From NCBI GenBank assembly GCA_031256035.1, contig JAIRRJ010000067.1, positions 1 through 64,000 on the forward strand: DNA of 64,000 nucleotides, read 5' to 3'. Positions 31,304-41,883 of the stretch are shown here, piece after piece. Within the stretch, counting starts at the first letter, position 1. Every line of letters starts with the position of its first letter. Origin of the DNA: Treponema sp. (GTDB lineage Bacteria; Spirochaetota; Spirochaetia; Treponematales; Breznakiellaceae). A program made the translations under genes and the position numbers. The notes under the pieces were generated by a model that saw only the letters and a program-made list of their open reading frames with translations, searched no databases and was not told where the DNA came from.

Positions 31304-31993
31304 ATGAAAGTTACAGGAAAAGACGGTTATCTGTACGATGTAAAATTTGGGCCGGTTTTAGTTGGAGGCGCGGGCGTTACTGTTCCTAAAGACGGCTTTT
31401 ACAAAATTCAAAGCTGTGCTTCAACCGGCAGCGGAATCCCGGGTGTCGATCCGGCTAAAAAGGGAGAGAGGGGACTCAAGGCCGGCGATTTTTATTTCGC
31501 CCGCAAAGATCAAGAGGTAGCCGAGGGCGACAGCCTCATCCCGATGAATCTTACCAAAGTTTCATTTGTAACCGATGTCGGCGCCAGCGCCCAGGGGCAG
31601 GTTTTTGATGTTACTACCCAAATCGACGTGGAGCGCGGCGCGCGCGCTTATGTCGCGTCCGTTTTCAAAGAACGGTCGGGAACCATTAACGGTTATTTTG
31701 ATGTTGGCAGCCTCGCGCAACAGGAACTTATTAACGAGTTTAACGCGGTGATAACCGATGACGGCACGCACATCTCCCTGAAGCCTGCGCAGTCGGGAAC
31801 CCACCATTTCATGCTCTCGCGGCGGGAAACCATCACCGAAGGCGAGGTTGAGGCATGGGAATATTTTCCCGTGGTTATTGAATCGTTCCAAACCGACAAA
31901 CCGATTGAAGGAGTCTGCCCCTTCAATTTCAACTACCGCGTAGACGGAACGCACAACCCCGGCATCTATTACCGGACGGTAGAGGCGGCATAG
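31304..31993 (+). CDS. Major tail tube protein
   Basis: 229 residues. Beta-rich: FDVTTQIDVERGARAYVASVFKERSGTINGYFDVGS is typical of the long-tail tube subunit, and the gene precedes the G/GT frameshift pair and the tape measure. GGAGG upstream of ATG 31304. Confidence 0.8.
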   Translation: MKVTGKDGYLYDVKFGPVLVGGAGVTVPKDGFYKIQSCASTGSGIPGVDPAKKGERGLKAGDFYFARKDQEVAEGDSLIPMNLTKVSFVTDVGASAQGQVFDVTTQIDVERGARAYVASVFKERSGTINGYFDVGSLAQQELINEFNAVITDDGTHISLKPAQSGTHHFMLSRRETITEGEVEAWEYFPVVIESFQTDKPIEGVCPFNFNYRVDGTHNPGIYYRTVEAA

Positions 31994-32002
31994 GGGGAGC
32001 TT

Positions 32003-32470
32003 ATGAAATTTACCGCGCGGAAAAATTACTGCTTCTATCCTGACATTAACGGCAACCTTGATCTGCCGGAAAGCGAACGGCTGTCAATTGAAATAATCCG
32101 CCCGACAGCGGAGGATTATCAGACCCTTGCCTCTGTGGAAATGGCGCCGCAGCTCCATAAAGACGATGCGGAAAGATGTGTCTACAGGCACAACGCGCCA
32201 AAAATCCTGCGCCGCCATGTCGGGGAGATCAAAAATCTTGTTATTGCCGACGAGAACGATCCAAAGAAAGAAAGGCCGATTACAAACGGCGAGGAACTGG
32301 CGGCCGCGAGTTTTGCCGGAATGTTCCTTTTGGTAAGCGCTATCTGTATTGAGGTTGTTTCCGACAAAATAACAGATACGCAAAAAAAAATCTCCGAATC
32401 GGGCTCGGGCTTATCTGGGGCGGATGGCACGGGCGGAAACCCCAGCCCCTCTACGAAGCCGAAAAAATAG
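32003..32470 (+). CDS. Tail assembly chaperone (lambda gpG-like)
   Basis: 155 residues. MKFTARKNYCFYPDINGNLD then helical middle, ending in a Gly/Ser/Pro tail (SGSGLSGADGTGGNPSPST) that is only made if no frameshift occurs. The A9 run at 32382-32390 lies 27 codons before its stop. Placed before the tape measure, as in lambda. Confidence 0.85.
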   Translation: MKFTARKNYCFYPDINGNLDLPESERLSIEIIRPTAEDYQTLASVEMAPQLHKDDAERCVYRHNAPKILRRHVGEIKNLVIADENDPKKERPITNGEELAAASFAGMFLLVSAICIEVVSDKITDTQKKISESGSGLSGADGTGGNPSPSTKPKK

Positions 32471-32712
32471 TCCTGCGCGAGTGGGCGATCAGGCGGGGTG
32501 AGGTGCAAAATTACCTCACCCCTGAATTCTATGAGGCTTACAATCTTTGGGCGAAAATAAAGCGCTACGGCTGGCCGCACGGCCCTGACTGGATACGCGA
32601 GCCTGCCGCGCTGGTCGAAATGGTAGAGTTATTCGACATCGAGCTTGAGCTGCTGAAGGAAAAGGACGAGGATGCAGGTAAAAGACGAGCTGCGGGTACT
32701 GGTCGAAGCTGA
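32003..32712 (+). CDS. Tail assembly chaperone fusion (gpGT-like) by -1 frameshift
   Basis: The zero frame CAA AAA AAA ATC contains A AAA AAA slippery sites (A9, 32382-32390). A -1 shift continues as KKNLRIGLGLIWGGWHGRKP, then LYEAEKIVLREWAIRRGEVQ and on to 32712, giving about 236 residues; the T part overlaps the tape-measure start. Family knowledge: the G/GT ratio is set by a conserved -1 frameshift in long-tailed phages. Confidence 0.85.
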
Positions 32713-35611
32713 AGTCGCCCGCGCTATTGAAAACTTCAAGAAACTCGGCGGCAGCGTTGACGACGCGGAAAAGAAAACTAAAACGTTAGGCGAAGCCATT
32801 GACGCTGTATCAAAAAAATCTGTCCTTGTTTCGGCGGCTATCGGCGGCGCGGGAGTCGCCGCGATCAAGTTCGCGGGCGAAAACGAAAAGCTTAAAGTCT
32901 CATTAAAAAACATGCTCGGCTCCGCAGAGGAAGCGTCCGCCGTGTTCGAGGAATGGCGGCGGCTGGGCAATTCCCCCGGCCTTTCCTCCGGCGAAGTGTT
33001 TGAGCTTGGCCGCGCGATGGTGAACATGGGGCACGATACCGCCTACGCGACCAAGACGATTCAAATGCTGGGAAATGTCGCCGCCGGGACCGGCAAGTCG
33101 TTCGGGACTATCAGCGGCGCGTTTGAGCATGTGCGCGCTTTGGGCAAGCTCACAACACGCGATCTTAACAGCCTCCAGCAGCAGGGAATCCCCGTACTCA
33201 AACAGCTCGCGAAAGATTTGAACACCTCCGAAGAGGGCGTGCGCCGCCTTGCCGCCGAAGGTAAGATCGGTTTTTCCGATATTGAAAAAGCATTCAAAAA
33301 CATGACCGGCCCTGGCGGGCAGTTCGCCGGCATGATGGACGAGCTTTCAGGCACCGCACTTGAAAAATTCAGCACCGCCGCGGCAGACGCGAAACACGCC
33401 CTTGCCTCGTTCGGCGAACTCATGCTGCCGATGGCAACCGAACTCCTGGGCAGCGCAAGCTCAATACTTCGCGGCATTACCGACATGGACGAGGGAACGA
33501 AACGGTTCGTCATTGGTATGGGCGGAGTGGTCGCAATATCGGGTCCCGCAATTATGGCGATTAAGGGCGTGAGCGCAGCGATGGCGTTAGTTGCGGCTAA
33601 CCCTTACATACTGGTAATCGGCGGGGCTATTGCCGGAACCGCGGCGCTTGTGGGGCTTATCAGCAAACAGGCTAATGCGTATAACGATCTGAATACCCAG
33701 ATTCAAAAAACTAAAACAGAAGCCGACAGGCTTTTAAGCTCTTATGCGGACGGCAACACAGAAAAAACAATTGACGCGCAAACAACCGCAGAACTCATCA
33801 AATTATACCCAAAATTGGCCAAAGAAATTCAAACATACGGGTTGACAGTTGGCGGAGTCACCAAGCTTATCAAAGAAAATACCGAAACCGAAATTGAAAA
33901 CGCCGCATTGAAGCGGATTAAAGCGCTGCGGGAAGAAACGGCGGCTGTTGAGTATGCAAACGAAGCATGGAGGCAGCGCGAGGCGGAATTTGAAAACGCT
34001 CTTGCTAATTCCAGAAAATGGGGGGATGTCTTTGACGAAACCGACTCAAGGGTCGAACTCGCCATGGAAAAACTAAATTACGACAAGATAGCAAATAAAC
34101 ACATGGCGAAAGCCGAGCAATTACAGCGCGAGATAAACGCGGAGCTGGCAAAAATCGGCAAAACTTTGGGCGAAGGTTTCGGCATTATTGACATCCCCAT
34201 AACGCTGTCCGTTGATCCGGCAAGCATTGATCCGCCAGATGTTCCTGCCGCCGCCAAGAAAAAATGGCAGGAATGGTACGGCGAGATAACAAAAATCGAT
34301 CCTGAACTGTTCAAAGACTCAGGCGCCATGGCGGCGGAATTGTACCTTGCAGAATTCAGCCGGTCTTTTGAAGCGGGGAAAACCGTGTTCGCCGCGTTAG
34401 GCGAAGATTTCGGCATTGTTGATTCTTTGAAAAGCCAGCAGGCGGACATCCAAAAAGCGTTAGTGGAGCTTTTCTCGATCAACCCGGCGGATATAGATAA
34501 GCCGTTTACTGCCATCGGCGATCAAATACAGCCGCTCATCGAGCAGTATAAACGCCTGGGCGAGGCGGCCAAGGAAGCGGCGGACGCCCAGAAATACGAT
34601 GCCGCCTATCAGGAATACGCCAAAACCATCAGCGATCTCCGGCAGAAACTAGATGATTTCGGCAAATCCGAAGCGCAGCTTGCCCGCGAGGCGGCAGTCG
34701 CGAACGGCGCGCTGTCCAGCCAGGCTGACCAAATCAGAGGCCTGATGAACGAGTACCGCCGGAAAGAAATTGTTGCAGAATACGAACGGCAGATAAAAGA
34801 GCTTACGCTCTCGGAACGGGAATTGGCAATTGCAACATACGAAGCAACCGGGGCTACCAAAGGTCAACTCGCCGCGTTTACCGAGACGCTTGATCTGCGC
34901 GATGAAGCAGAAAAGGCGAAGGAACTTGAAAGGACGCTTAAAGGCATCAAAGATTCATTGATACAGCTCGGCGCGGGGGCCGCATTGAGCGGCTTGAAAG
35001 AATTGGGCAAGGGGTTCGGCGAAGGCCGGGACGCGGCGCAATCGTTTCAGGATGCGCTTGTTGTTATGAGCAGGGAAATTCTCAACGCGCTGCCGAATTT
35101 ATTTTTACAGGCAGGCCTCCAGCTTATCGCCCAGGGTCAATGGGCGCTGGGCCTCGGTTTTGTAGCCGCCGCCGGTTCAAGCGCGTTTGTTGCGGGCCTT
35201 ACGGAAGGGCTGACACCAAACGCCCACGGCAATGCGTATAACGCCGATGGTGTCCGGGCTTTCGCTCATGGCGGCACATTTACAAACCAGATCGTCAGCC
35301 AGCCCACGCTGTTCAAGTTCGCGCGGGGGACAGGGCTTATGGGCGAAGCGGGACCGGAAGCGATAGTGCCGCTTAAGCGGATGGCGTCCGGCAATCTCGG
35401 CGTAGAGACTTCCGGCGGTGGCGGGGCAAATGTTACGGTGCAAATTCATAACTATTCCGGCGCCGAGGTGCGTCAGGAAGAGCGCGAGGACGGCGAAGGC
35501 AACGTGCAGATTGACGTTATAATCGGCGAGATGGTCAACCGGCACATCACTTCAGGCAAAGCCGACCGCGCCTTGAGCGGCCGCTACAACCTGCGGCCGG
35601 CGGGGGTATAG
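32672..35611 (+). CDS. Tail tape measure protein
   Basis: 979 residues. The N-terminal tape-measure domain has EEWRRLGNSPGLSSGEVFELG, GTGKSFGTISGAFEHVRALGKLTTRDLNSLQQQGIPVLKQL and a hydrophobic segment AAMALVAANPYILVIGGAIAGTAALVGLI. Long coiled coil follows, then a Gly-rich end with GEAGPEAIVPL, a usual tape-measure tail. GACGAGG upstream of ATG 32672. The length sets tail length in relatives. Confidence 0.93.
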   Translation: MQVKDELRVLVEAEVARAIENFKKLGGSVDDAEKKTKTLGEAIDAVSKKSVLVSAAIGGAGVAAIKFAGENEKLKVSLKNMLGSAEEASAVFEEWRRLGNSPGLSSGEVFELGRAMVNMGHDTAYATKTIQMLGNVAAGTGKSFGTISGAFEHVRALGKLTTRDLNSLQQQGIPVLKQLAKDLNTSEEGVRRLAAEGKIGFSDIEKAFKNMTGPGGQFAGMMDELSGTALEKFSTAAADAKHALASFGELMLPMATELLGSASSILRGITDMDEGTKRFVIGMGGVVAISGPAIMAIKGVSAAMALVAANPYILVIGGAIAGTAALVGLISKQANAYNDLNTQIQKTKTEADRLLSSYADGNTEKTIDAQTTAELIKLYPKLAKEIQTYGLTVGGVTKLIKENTETEIENAALKRIKALREETAAVEYANEAWRQREAEFENALANSRKWGDVFDETDSRVELAMEKLNYDKIANKHMAKAEQLQREINAELAKIGKTLGEGFGIIDIPITLSVDPASIDPPDVPAAAKKKWQEWYGEITKIDPELFKDSGAMAAELYLAEFSRSFEAGKTVFAALGEDFGIVDSLKSQQADIQKALVELFSINPADIDKPFTAIGDQIQPLIEQYKRLGEAAKEAADAQKYDAAYQEYAKTISDLRQKLDDFGKSEAQLAREAAVANGALSSQADQIRGLMNEYRRKEIVAEYERQIKELTLSERELAIATYEATGATKGQLAAFTETLDLRDEAEKAKELERTLKGIKDSLIQLGAGAALSGLKELGKGFGEGRDAAQSFQDALVVMSREILNALPNLFLQAGLQLIAQGQWALGLGFVAAAGSSAFVAGLTEGLTPNAHGNAYNADGVRAFAHGGTFTNQIVSQPTLFKFARGTGLMGEAGPEAIVPLKRMASGNLGVETSGGGGANVTVQIHNYSGAEVRQEEREDGEGNVQIDVIIGEMVNRHITSGKADRALSGRYNLRPAGV

Positions 35612-35965
35612 ATGGCGAACATCAATTGGCCGGCAGAACTGCCCGCTACTTTACTCATGGCGGGGCTTTCCAAGCAGCCGCAGAATAACGTTATCCGCAC
35701 ATCAATGGACGCGGGGCCTAAAAAAGCGCGCCGCCGTTATACCGCGCGGTCAGTAAAGTTTTCCGGCAGGCAGGTATTCAGTGCATTGGAATTGGACGTA
35801 TTTGAACAATTCTACCAAACAATACTCGCGGACGGCGTGCTGCGGTTTAACTTCACCGATCCCGTTTCCCTTGAAACAGGCGAGTTCCGTTTCGCCGCCG
35901 ACTACACAGTCAACGCGCTTGACGGCTACTTTGAGGTCGGCATGCAACTGGAAAGGATGCAATGA
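35612..35965 (+). CDS. Distal tail protein
   Basis: 117 residues, beta-rich. RRRYTARSVKFSGRQVFSALELDVFEQFYQTILADGVLRFNFTDP and RFAADYTVNALDGYFEVGMQLERM fit small minor tail proteins placed between tape measure and DUF1833 (lambda M-like position). Directly abuts the tape measure stop. Confidence 0.7.
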   Translation: MANINWPAELPATLLMAGLSKQPQNNVIRTSMDAGPKKARRRYTARSVKFSGRQVFSALELDVFEQFYQTILADGVLRFNFTDPVSLETGEFRFAADYTVNALDGYFEVGMQLERMQ

Positions 35966-36450
35966 GCCGCTTGACGCGAGGGGCAACAGCCGCCGTAACC
36001 GCGCCGGAAACAGAACAGGTATTCCTGCACCTGCTCACCATCGAAACATCAAGTGACCATGGGTCACACGGGGCTGTACTTCGTTTCGTTGACAATAACC
36101 AGAATATCACCTCACGGGGGAATGAATTTAACGCCGCGGGGTTTACCGTAATACTGCCCGAGCAGACCGACAACGCGCCGAAACCGTGCCGCCTGGCAAT
36201 AGACAATACAGACCTTGCGATTTTCCAAACCATAAAGCAGGCCGTGGGGCAGGACGTTACCGTAACGGTCTGCGTCATCATGGCCGAGACTCCTGATGTG
36301 TACGAGCGCGGGCCGCTTAAATACCGGCTGCGCAATGTGCGGGCTACCAAAGAAACCATATCGGGCGAGGTGTACGACCTCTACCTGATTGACCGCAAGT
36401 TTCCAAAAGATACTTACTCGCCGCAGGATTTTGAGGGGATGTTTTTTTGA
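35962..36450 (+). CDS. DUF1833 minor tail protein
   Basis: 162 residues. EFNAAGFTVILPEQTDNAPKPCRLAIDNTD, TVCVIMAETPDVYERGPLKYRLRNVRAT and the end FPKDTYSPQDFEGMFF match DUF1833. It holds the place of lambda L (tail tip). Overlaps the previous gene by four bases and the next by one. Confidence 0.82.
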   Translation: MSRLTRGATAAVTAPETEQVFLHLLTIETSSDHGSHGAVLRFVDNNQNITSRGNEFNAAGFTVILPEQTDNAPKPCRLAIDNTDLAIFQTIKQAVGQDVTVTVCVIMAETPDVYERGPLKYRLRNVRATKETISGEVYDLYLIDRKFPKDTYSPQDFEGMFF

Positions 36451-36848
36451 TGTACGGATGGGTGAAAAAATATATCGGCATCCCCTTTGTGTCCAACGGC
36501 AGGGCGATGGAAGGTGCGGACTGCTACGGCCTTGTGCGATTAGATTTGCATAACGAATTCGGAATCTGCCTGCCGGAACTGTCAAACGATTACGAAAACG
36601 CATTGAACGTAGCTGAAACGGCGAAACTTTTTGCCTCTCTTCGCCCGCTTCTTGCCGGTCTTAAATTACAGTGTCCCGAAGAAGGCGCTGTCGCCGTTAT
36701 CACAGAACACGGCGTACCGGCCCATATCGGCATTGCTGCCGGCAGCGGGTATATCCTGCATACCGGCGTAAAAACAGGCTCCGTCTGCCAGAGGGCGTCC
36801 CACCCAGGCTTGCGGGGCCGCATTGAGGGGTACTACCGTGTCAGTTAA
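36450..36848 (+). CDS. NlpC/P60 tail-tip peptidase (lambda K-like)
   Basis: 132 residues from ATG 36450 (TGATG overlap with the previous stop). Catalytic Cys25 in EGADCYGLVRLDLHNEFG and His92 in VPAHIGIAAGSGYILHTG, with a following polar position. Family knowledge: cuts peptidoglycan cross-links for DNA entry and assembles the tail tip. Between L- and J-type genes as in lambda. Confidence 0.88.
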   Translation: MYGWVKKYIGIPFVSNGRAMEGADCYGLVRLDLHNEFGICLPELSNDYENALNVAETAKLFASLRPLLAGLKLQCPEEGAVAVITEHGVPAHIGIAAGSGYILHTGVKTGSVCQRASHPGLRGRIEGYYRVS

Positions 36849-39800
36849 CGTTATCGCGGAATTAAGCCCGCACCGGCCTGCCCGTACAAAACTCGTTGTT
36901 GAATCAAAACCAATCGCGGATATAATCGCGGAGCTTAACTCCGGCTTCCCGCTCTCCCAGGCGCGGGTCTGCCGTAACGGCGAAATAATAAAAGATTTTT
37001 CGCTAACGGCAAATGACGGCGACACGCTGTGGATCAAATTCGTACCCTATGGCGCCGGCGAGGGGATGAAGGCCGGCGGCTGGGCGCTCATGATCCTTGG
37101 CGCCGTTGCCATAGGTCTGTTCGGCTGGACGGGCATCGGCGGTTTTGCCGGCACCGCGCTAATCGGCGCCGGGCTCTCAATGGCCCTGGGCGGCACAATC
37201 TTAATGAATGTCAGCGCCCAGCCATTCAAAGACAGCGAGAAACCTAAAAACGATCCTTCAATCCGCGGCGGGAAAAACCAGGCAAGGCCGGGCGGAAGGA
37301 TACCCGTCCTCTTTGGCCGCCACAGGCTCTACCCCGACCTCGCGGCAAACCCGTATACGTGCATCATCGGCAATAGCCAGTACTATACCCAGCTCTTCTG
37401 CGGCGGTTACAAGGATTGCTCCATCGACCTTTCAAGCTTTAGGCTCGGCGAAACGCCGCTGGTGCAATTCTCCCGCACAAAGGACATCAAAGCAATCCTG
37501 TCCGGAGGCGACCCGGTTGTCAGCATGGAAATACTCCAGAACGGCGAACCTTCAAGACTGTACCCGTTCTGCATCCATGAAGACGCCATTAACGCCCCGC
37601 TGCAAAATAAAATTGACGACGGGGACGGCAATAAAATACCGGGGGAAGTAATCCGCACCACGCCGGATAAAACCGACAGGATCAATGTTGACGTCTTTTT
37701 TTATAACGGCATCGGCAAGTACAACGATGACGGCGGCCTCGTGCCTACAATGGTGGAATTAAGGGCATCCTACAGAAAAACAGGCAGCTCCACATGGCTG
37801 GTATTTTGGCAAATCACTATCTCCGCATCAGGGCTTAAAACAAAACGCTATCAGGCTGAAATGCCCGGCCTTCCTCCGGGCCAGTACGATGTTAAGATAG
37901 AGCGCGTAACCAAAGACTCAACCGACAGCAAGGTCATCGACCAGGCGCACGTCGGCTCCATACGCTCGATTAAGTCAAAGCTCCCCGATGATACCCCGGT
38001 GCGGCCTGTCAGCGCCGAGCGGCAAAAAGATTTGACTATCATCGCATTGCGCGTAATGGCAACTGGGAAACTTAACGGCGTAGTTGACTCCTTCAATTAT
38101 GTGGCAACTTCAAAACTGCCGGTATACGCCGGCACGGGCTCCGGAGCTCTATACTGGCTCAATTCCGCAGAAACGCGCAATCCCGCGTTGATGCTCCTTT
38201 GCGCCCTGCGCGGGCGCGCCGCCCAGGAACAGGCCGATCCGGGCGACATCGACTGGGAATCTTTTGAGCGCTTCTACCTGTGGTGCGAAAAGCATAAATA
38301 TTACTGCGACGCATATCTCTCTGAATCCGTTACTATCGCAGAACTCCTGCGGATGATAGGCGGAACAGCCCGCGCGGACGTTCTGCGCATCGATTCAAAA
38401 ATATCCGTAGTGCAGGACATTGAACGGCCAAGCCCCATGCAGTTGTTTACCCCGAAAATACCAAGGGCTACAGCGTTACGATGTTCAACGCCGATGCCCC
38501 CGACGCCATCGCCCTGCGCTTCATTGATGAAAAATCAGGTTACGCGCAAAACGAGCTGGAAGTTTTTAACACGCCGGACGGCAACAAAGGCAATGCCGAA
38601 CCGGAAACTATTCAAAAAGCCGACCTATGGGGCGTTACAGGTTCTGTGCAGGCGCGCCGTATCGGCATGTACAACTATGCCTGCATCAAAAACCGCCCCT
38701 TTGTGCATACCATCGAAGCAGACATCGAATACCTACTGTGCAACAAGGGCGACTGGATACAGTACGCCGGAGACCTCGCCCTCACCGGCGCCGCGCAGGG
38801 GCGCATAACAGGGCTATTTTACAACGAAGGCCGCTGCGTGGGCATCCGCGTTGACGAGCCGGTCGGGATGGCGCCAGAAAAACAGTATGCCGTGCGCCTG
38901 CGCCGATCTGACGGGGCTATACAGTTAAAAGACGTTGCGGTAATTAATGAGCCGGATGAAATCTATTTCACAGAGCCTTTCCCCGCCGCCGACATTCCAA
39001 AAACAGGCGACATTTACGCTTACGGCATCCGCGGGCAGGAAGTTATCGACCTCATAATAACAGACATCGCGCCGCAGGCTGATTTGTCCGCTGCCCTGAC
39101 CTGCGTTGAATACAGCCCCGCGATCTTCGCCGTTGACGATCCCAATTTTATCCTGCCCGAATTTGACAATAAAATTACCCCCGTTTCAGGCGCAATTGAT
39201 TCAGGGCTTATAGGCATTGCCGCATGGAAACTCTTTGTTACTTACCACGACGATGAGGAGGAGCCGATGCGGCCTCAAGGGGATGGGCAGGAAAACGGCT
39301 GGCATTACGCGCATACGTCCCAGGCGCTATGGCAGTCCTCCAAAATGGCGGAATCTGTCGACTCCGGCGAATGGGGGAATCCGGCGCGCATCAAAGCCGA
39401 GAGGGGCAATGCCAACATAACCGCGGTGTACCTTGCCCTTTCGCCGCAATCAAAAATTCTTGAGACCGACAGCGAAGGCAGCCTCCTTGCAGGGCTTTTG
39501 CCTTTCACCGTAACGGCGGAACTGTTCAAGTGGAGTTATAAAATCCCAATCACCAGCGATATTGTCAGGTTTCCGGGAAGCGGCGGCGATTTATTCGATC
39601 CCATGCTGGGGGATTTCCTTCCCACGGATCGGGACATTGAATTTTCGCTTGTTGACGCGCCAAGCGGCGTAACAATAAATCAGGAAGGTCTTATCACTGT
39701 TGCCGCAGACGCGGAGCTTGAGGATGAGCACAGCATAACCGTGCAGGCGGAATATGAGGGCGGAATATACACGCAGATACTTTTTATCCAGGTGAAACAA

Positions 39801-40751
39801 CGCGCCGGAGAAGCGCGGTATTTGGGGACAATCGACACGCTGCCGGAAACGCCGGAAGTGTTTATCCTCAAAGGCCCGATCCTGGGCCGCGTCCGCGCCC
39901 TGCAGGGGGACTATGTTCTTGCTGTCGCGGACGGCACGGTAGGCAGCCTTGTCTGGAAAGCCGGAAGGGTTTACCGGTGGGGCGGGATCGCGTGGGAGTA
40001 CCGAGAGCCTGAGCGTTACTCGGAACTGTATATCCGATGCTTCAAGGACGGGCTTGCGGTAGAAGGCTTGAAAAAAGACATGGAATGGTTCGGCGCGGTT
40101 TTTGCTGAACTTATTGTCGCCCAGAATGCGTTTATTGAGAAACTTCAGACGCAGCTCATCGAACTGCAGGACGGCGGGGCGATACAGAGCAAAAATTACA
40201 ATTCCGGTTCGGCTGGGTTCCGCATAGAAGGCAATACCGGCGATGCGGAATTTAATAAATTCACCGCTAGGGGAGATTCGTTTTTTTATGGCAATATAAT
40301 TTCAGGGCCGGTAATTATTTCTAACCAAATTGTGGGAACAACAGCAACGCCGAAAACATTTACAATTGGGCAGAACGCCAAGGCCGTGTGCGATTATATG
40401 GGGATTGGGGTTTTTGGAGTGACTTCTACAGCAGCAAGTTTTGGCGGCAGGGCTTTATCTGTTATAAAAACATTCAAGGATACCGTAATTTCAACGGGCG
40501 TTGGTTTGCCTACCTATATTGACCGCTGGAATGTTGAAATGACATACGCAGAAACACGCAATACAATTACACGGAGCTGGGCTGATTATTCAGGCGGCAG
40601 AAACACTCTAGGCTCGGAGCTTGTAATAGGCGGGGCAAAACCAGGAAAAACATTTATAATAGCTGATCTGCCCGAAAGCAGAAACCTTGTTGCTACAGGG
40701 CAGGTGTACATAGACGTAGCCAGCGAAACATTAAGAATTAGGCGAAACTAA
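36838..40751 (+). pseudogene. Tail tip/host-specificity protein J-like, frame-broken
   Basis: Starts at GTG 36838 with GAGGGG upstream. The first frame has an I-like N-terminus (AGGWALMILGAVAIGLFGW; GGKNQARPGGRIPVLFGRHRLYPDL) and J-like middle until about 38449 (SPMQLFT). The family sequence then continues in the -1 frame from PENTKGYSVTMFNADAPDAI to 40751. Adding one C to the C4 run (38450-38453) restores about 1304 codons. The C-terminal part is a fibre with a cadherin/Ig-like stretch and trimeric-looking tip. As it stands, host binding should be lost; homopolymer sequencing error is possible. Confidence 0.82.
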
Positions 40752-41218
40752 TTTATTTTGTCAAATATCAAACCGTCTAAGAATTCATTGCCTGTAGAAA
40801 TGTCAGGCCAATGAATAAACCATACCTTTTCACCGTTTGTATAATTAACACCGTCAAAATTAAAATTATATGTTATACTGCCATTTGCTTCAGGTGTAGA
40901 TGATAAACAGGTTATTATTTTATTTTGCCTTTCGCCGTCTGACAATGAATAAGTCCCTGTGGAGGTTTTTTCATACACTGTTTCTTGGTGTGGGTAATCA
41001 GCCATTTCATAAAATGAAAATGTATCGTTTGTAAAAGATATTTTTTTATAGTGTAGAACTTTTGTATTATCGTTATTTCTATACACCCACTCCCACGCAT
41101 TGCCAGCAAAAACATTTTCCGGTGTTTCTTCGTCAGGAACTTCATCGCAACTCATGGTAAAGATTATATTCGAAATCAGCAGTAAAGCAACGCTCAGGGA
41201 AAAGAGTGTTTTTTTCAT
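40748..41218 (-). CDS. Prophage-borne lipoprotein (moron)
   Basis: 156 residues. Signal peptide MKKTLFSLSVALLLISNIIF with lipobox FTMSC (Cys about 24), then an acidic EVPDEETPENVFAG and a beta-rich body (WEWVYRNNDNTKVLHYKKISF). AT-richer than the tail genes and on the opposite strand, the usual marks of a cargo gene expressed from lysogens. It has the general form of host lipocalin-like lipoproteins; function unknown. Likely changes the lysogen surface. Confidence 0.8.
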   Translation of the reverse strand: MKKTLFSLSVALLLISNIIFTMSCDEVPDEETPENVFAGNAWEWVYRNNDNTKVLHYKKISFTNDTFSFYEMADYPHQETVYEKTSTGTYSLSDGERQNKIITCLSSTPEANGSITYNFNFDGVNYTNGEKVWFIHWPDISTGNEFLDGLIFDKIN

Positions 41219-41278
41219 AGCCAGCCTCCGGTTTAATTATTGGTGTAGTTATATTAATATTAAGCCTATAAGACAGTA

Positions 41279-41307
41279 TTGACAAGCTGGGAAATGTATA
41301 ATAAAAT
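41279..41307 (+). promoter_or_regulatory. Sigma-70-type promoter of the ORF6N gene
   Basis: TTGACA, 17-bp spacer, TAAAAT, ten bases before ATG 41317. The short leader has no obvious Shine-Dalgarno, so translation may be near-leaderless. Confidence 0.7.
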
Positions 41308-41316
41308 AATACAGAA

Positions 41317-41832
41317 ATGGCAAACAAGCTGACGCAAATACAAAAAATGATATACGAAATTCGCGGGCAAAAGGTCATGCTCGACAGCGACCTTGCGGCT
41401 TTATATGAAGTTGAATTAAAAGCAATGAATCAGGCTGTCAAGCGCAATATTGGGCGTTTCCCTTCTGAATTTATGTTTCAATTGACTGATGGTGAATGGA
41501 AAAATCTAAGGTCACAAATTGTGACCTTTGGCAAAGATACCAGAAAATATAAACCTTATGCCTTTACTGAACACGGAATACTCATGCTATCAAGTGTTTT
41601 GAATTCTGACAGAGCAATAAAAATAAATATCCAGGTAATGAGAATTTTTGTACAAATGCGGCATTTTGTACTTTCAAAAAATGAAACTAATGATCAAATT
41701 GCTGAATTGCGAAAACTGCTCATGCTCTACATTGAAAAGAACGATAGACGCGTTAATGATATTATCATCGTCTTAAACAACCTTATAGGACAGCCGTCAA
41801 AAACCAAAAGGATAGGTTTCCGTACAGACTAA
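41317..41832 (+). CDS. ORF6N-domain protein (phage antirepressor-like)
   Basis: 171 residues. IQKMIYEIRGQKVMLDSDLAALYEVELKAMNQAVKRNIGRFP...FMFQLT and YAFTEHGILMLSSVLNSDRAIKINIQVMRIFV are the full ORF6N pattern. Family knowledge: a DNA-binding domain in phage regulatory proteins, often moron genes. It has its own promoter and is AT-rich, set between tail fibre genes. Confidence 0.88.
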   Translation: MANKLTQIQKMIYEIRGQKVMLDSDLAALYEVELKAMNQAVKRNIGRFPSEFMFQLTDGEWKNLRSQIVTFGKDTRKYKPYAFTEHGILMLSSVLNSDRAIKINIQVMRIFVQMRHFVLSKNETNDQIAELRKLLMLYIEKNDRRVNDIIIVLNNLIGQPSKTKRIGFRTD

Positions 41833-41883
41833 GCCTTTATCCCCTTTAGGGTTGCCGCCGTTAACAGGCTGTATACTCTCCTC

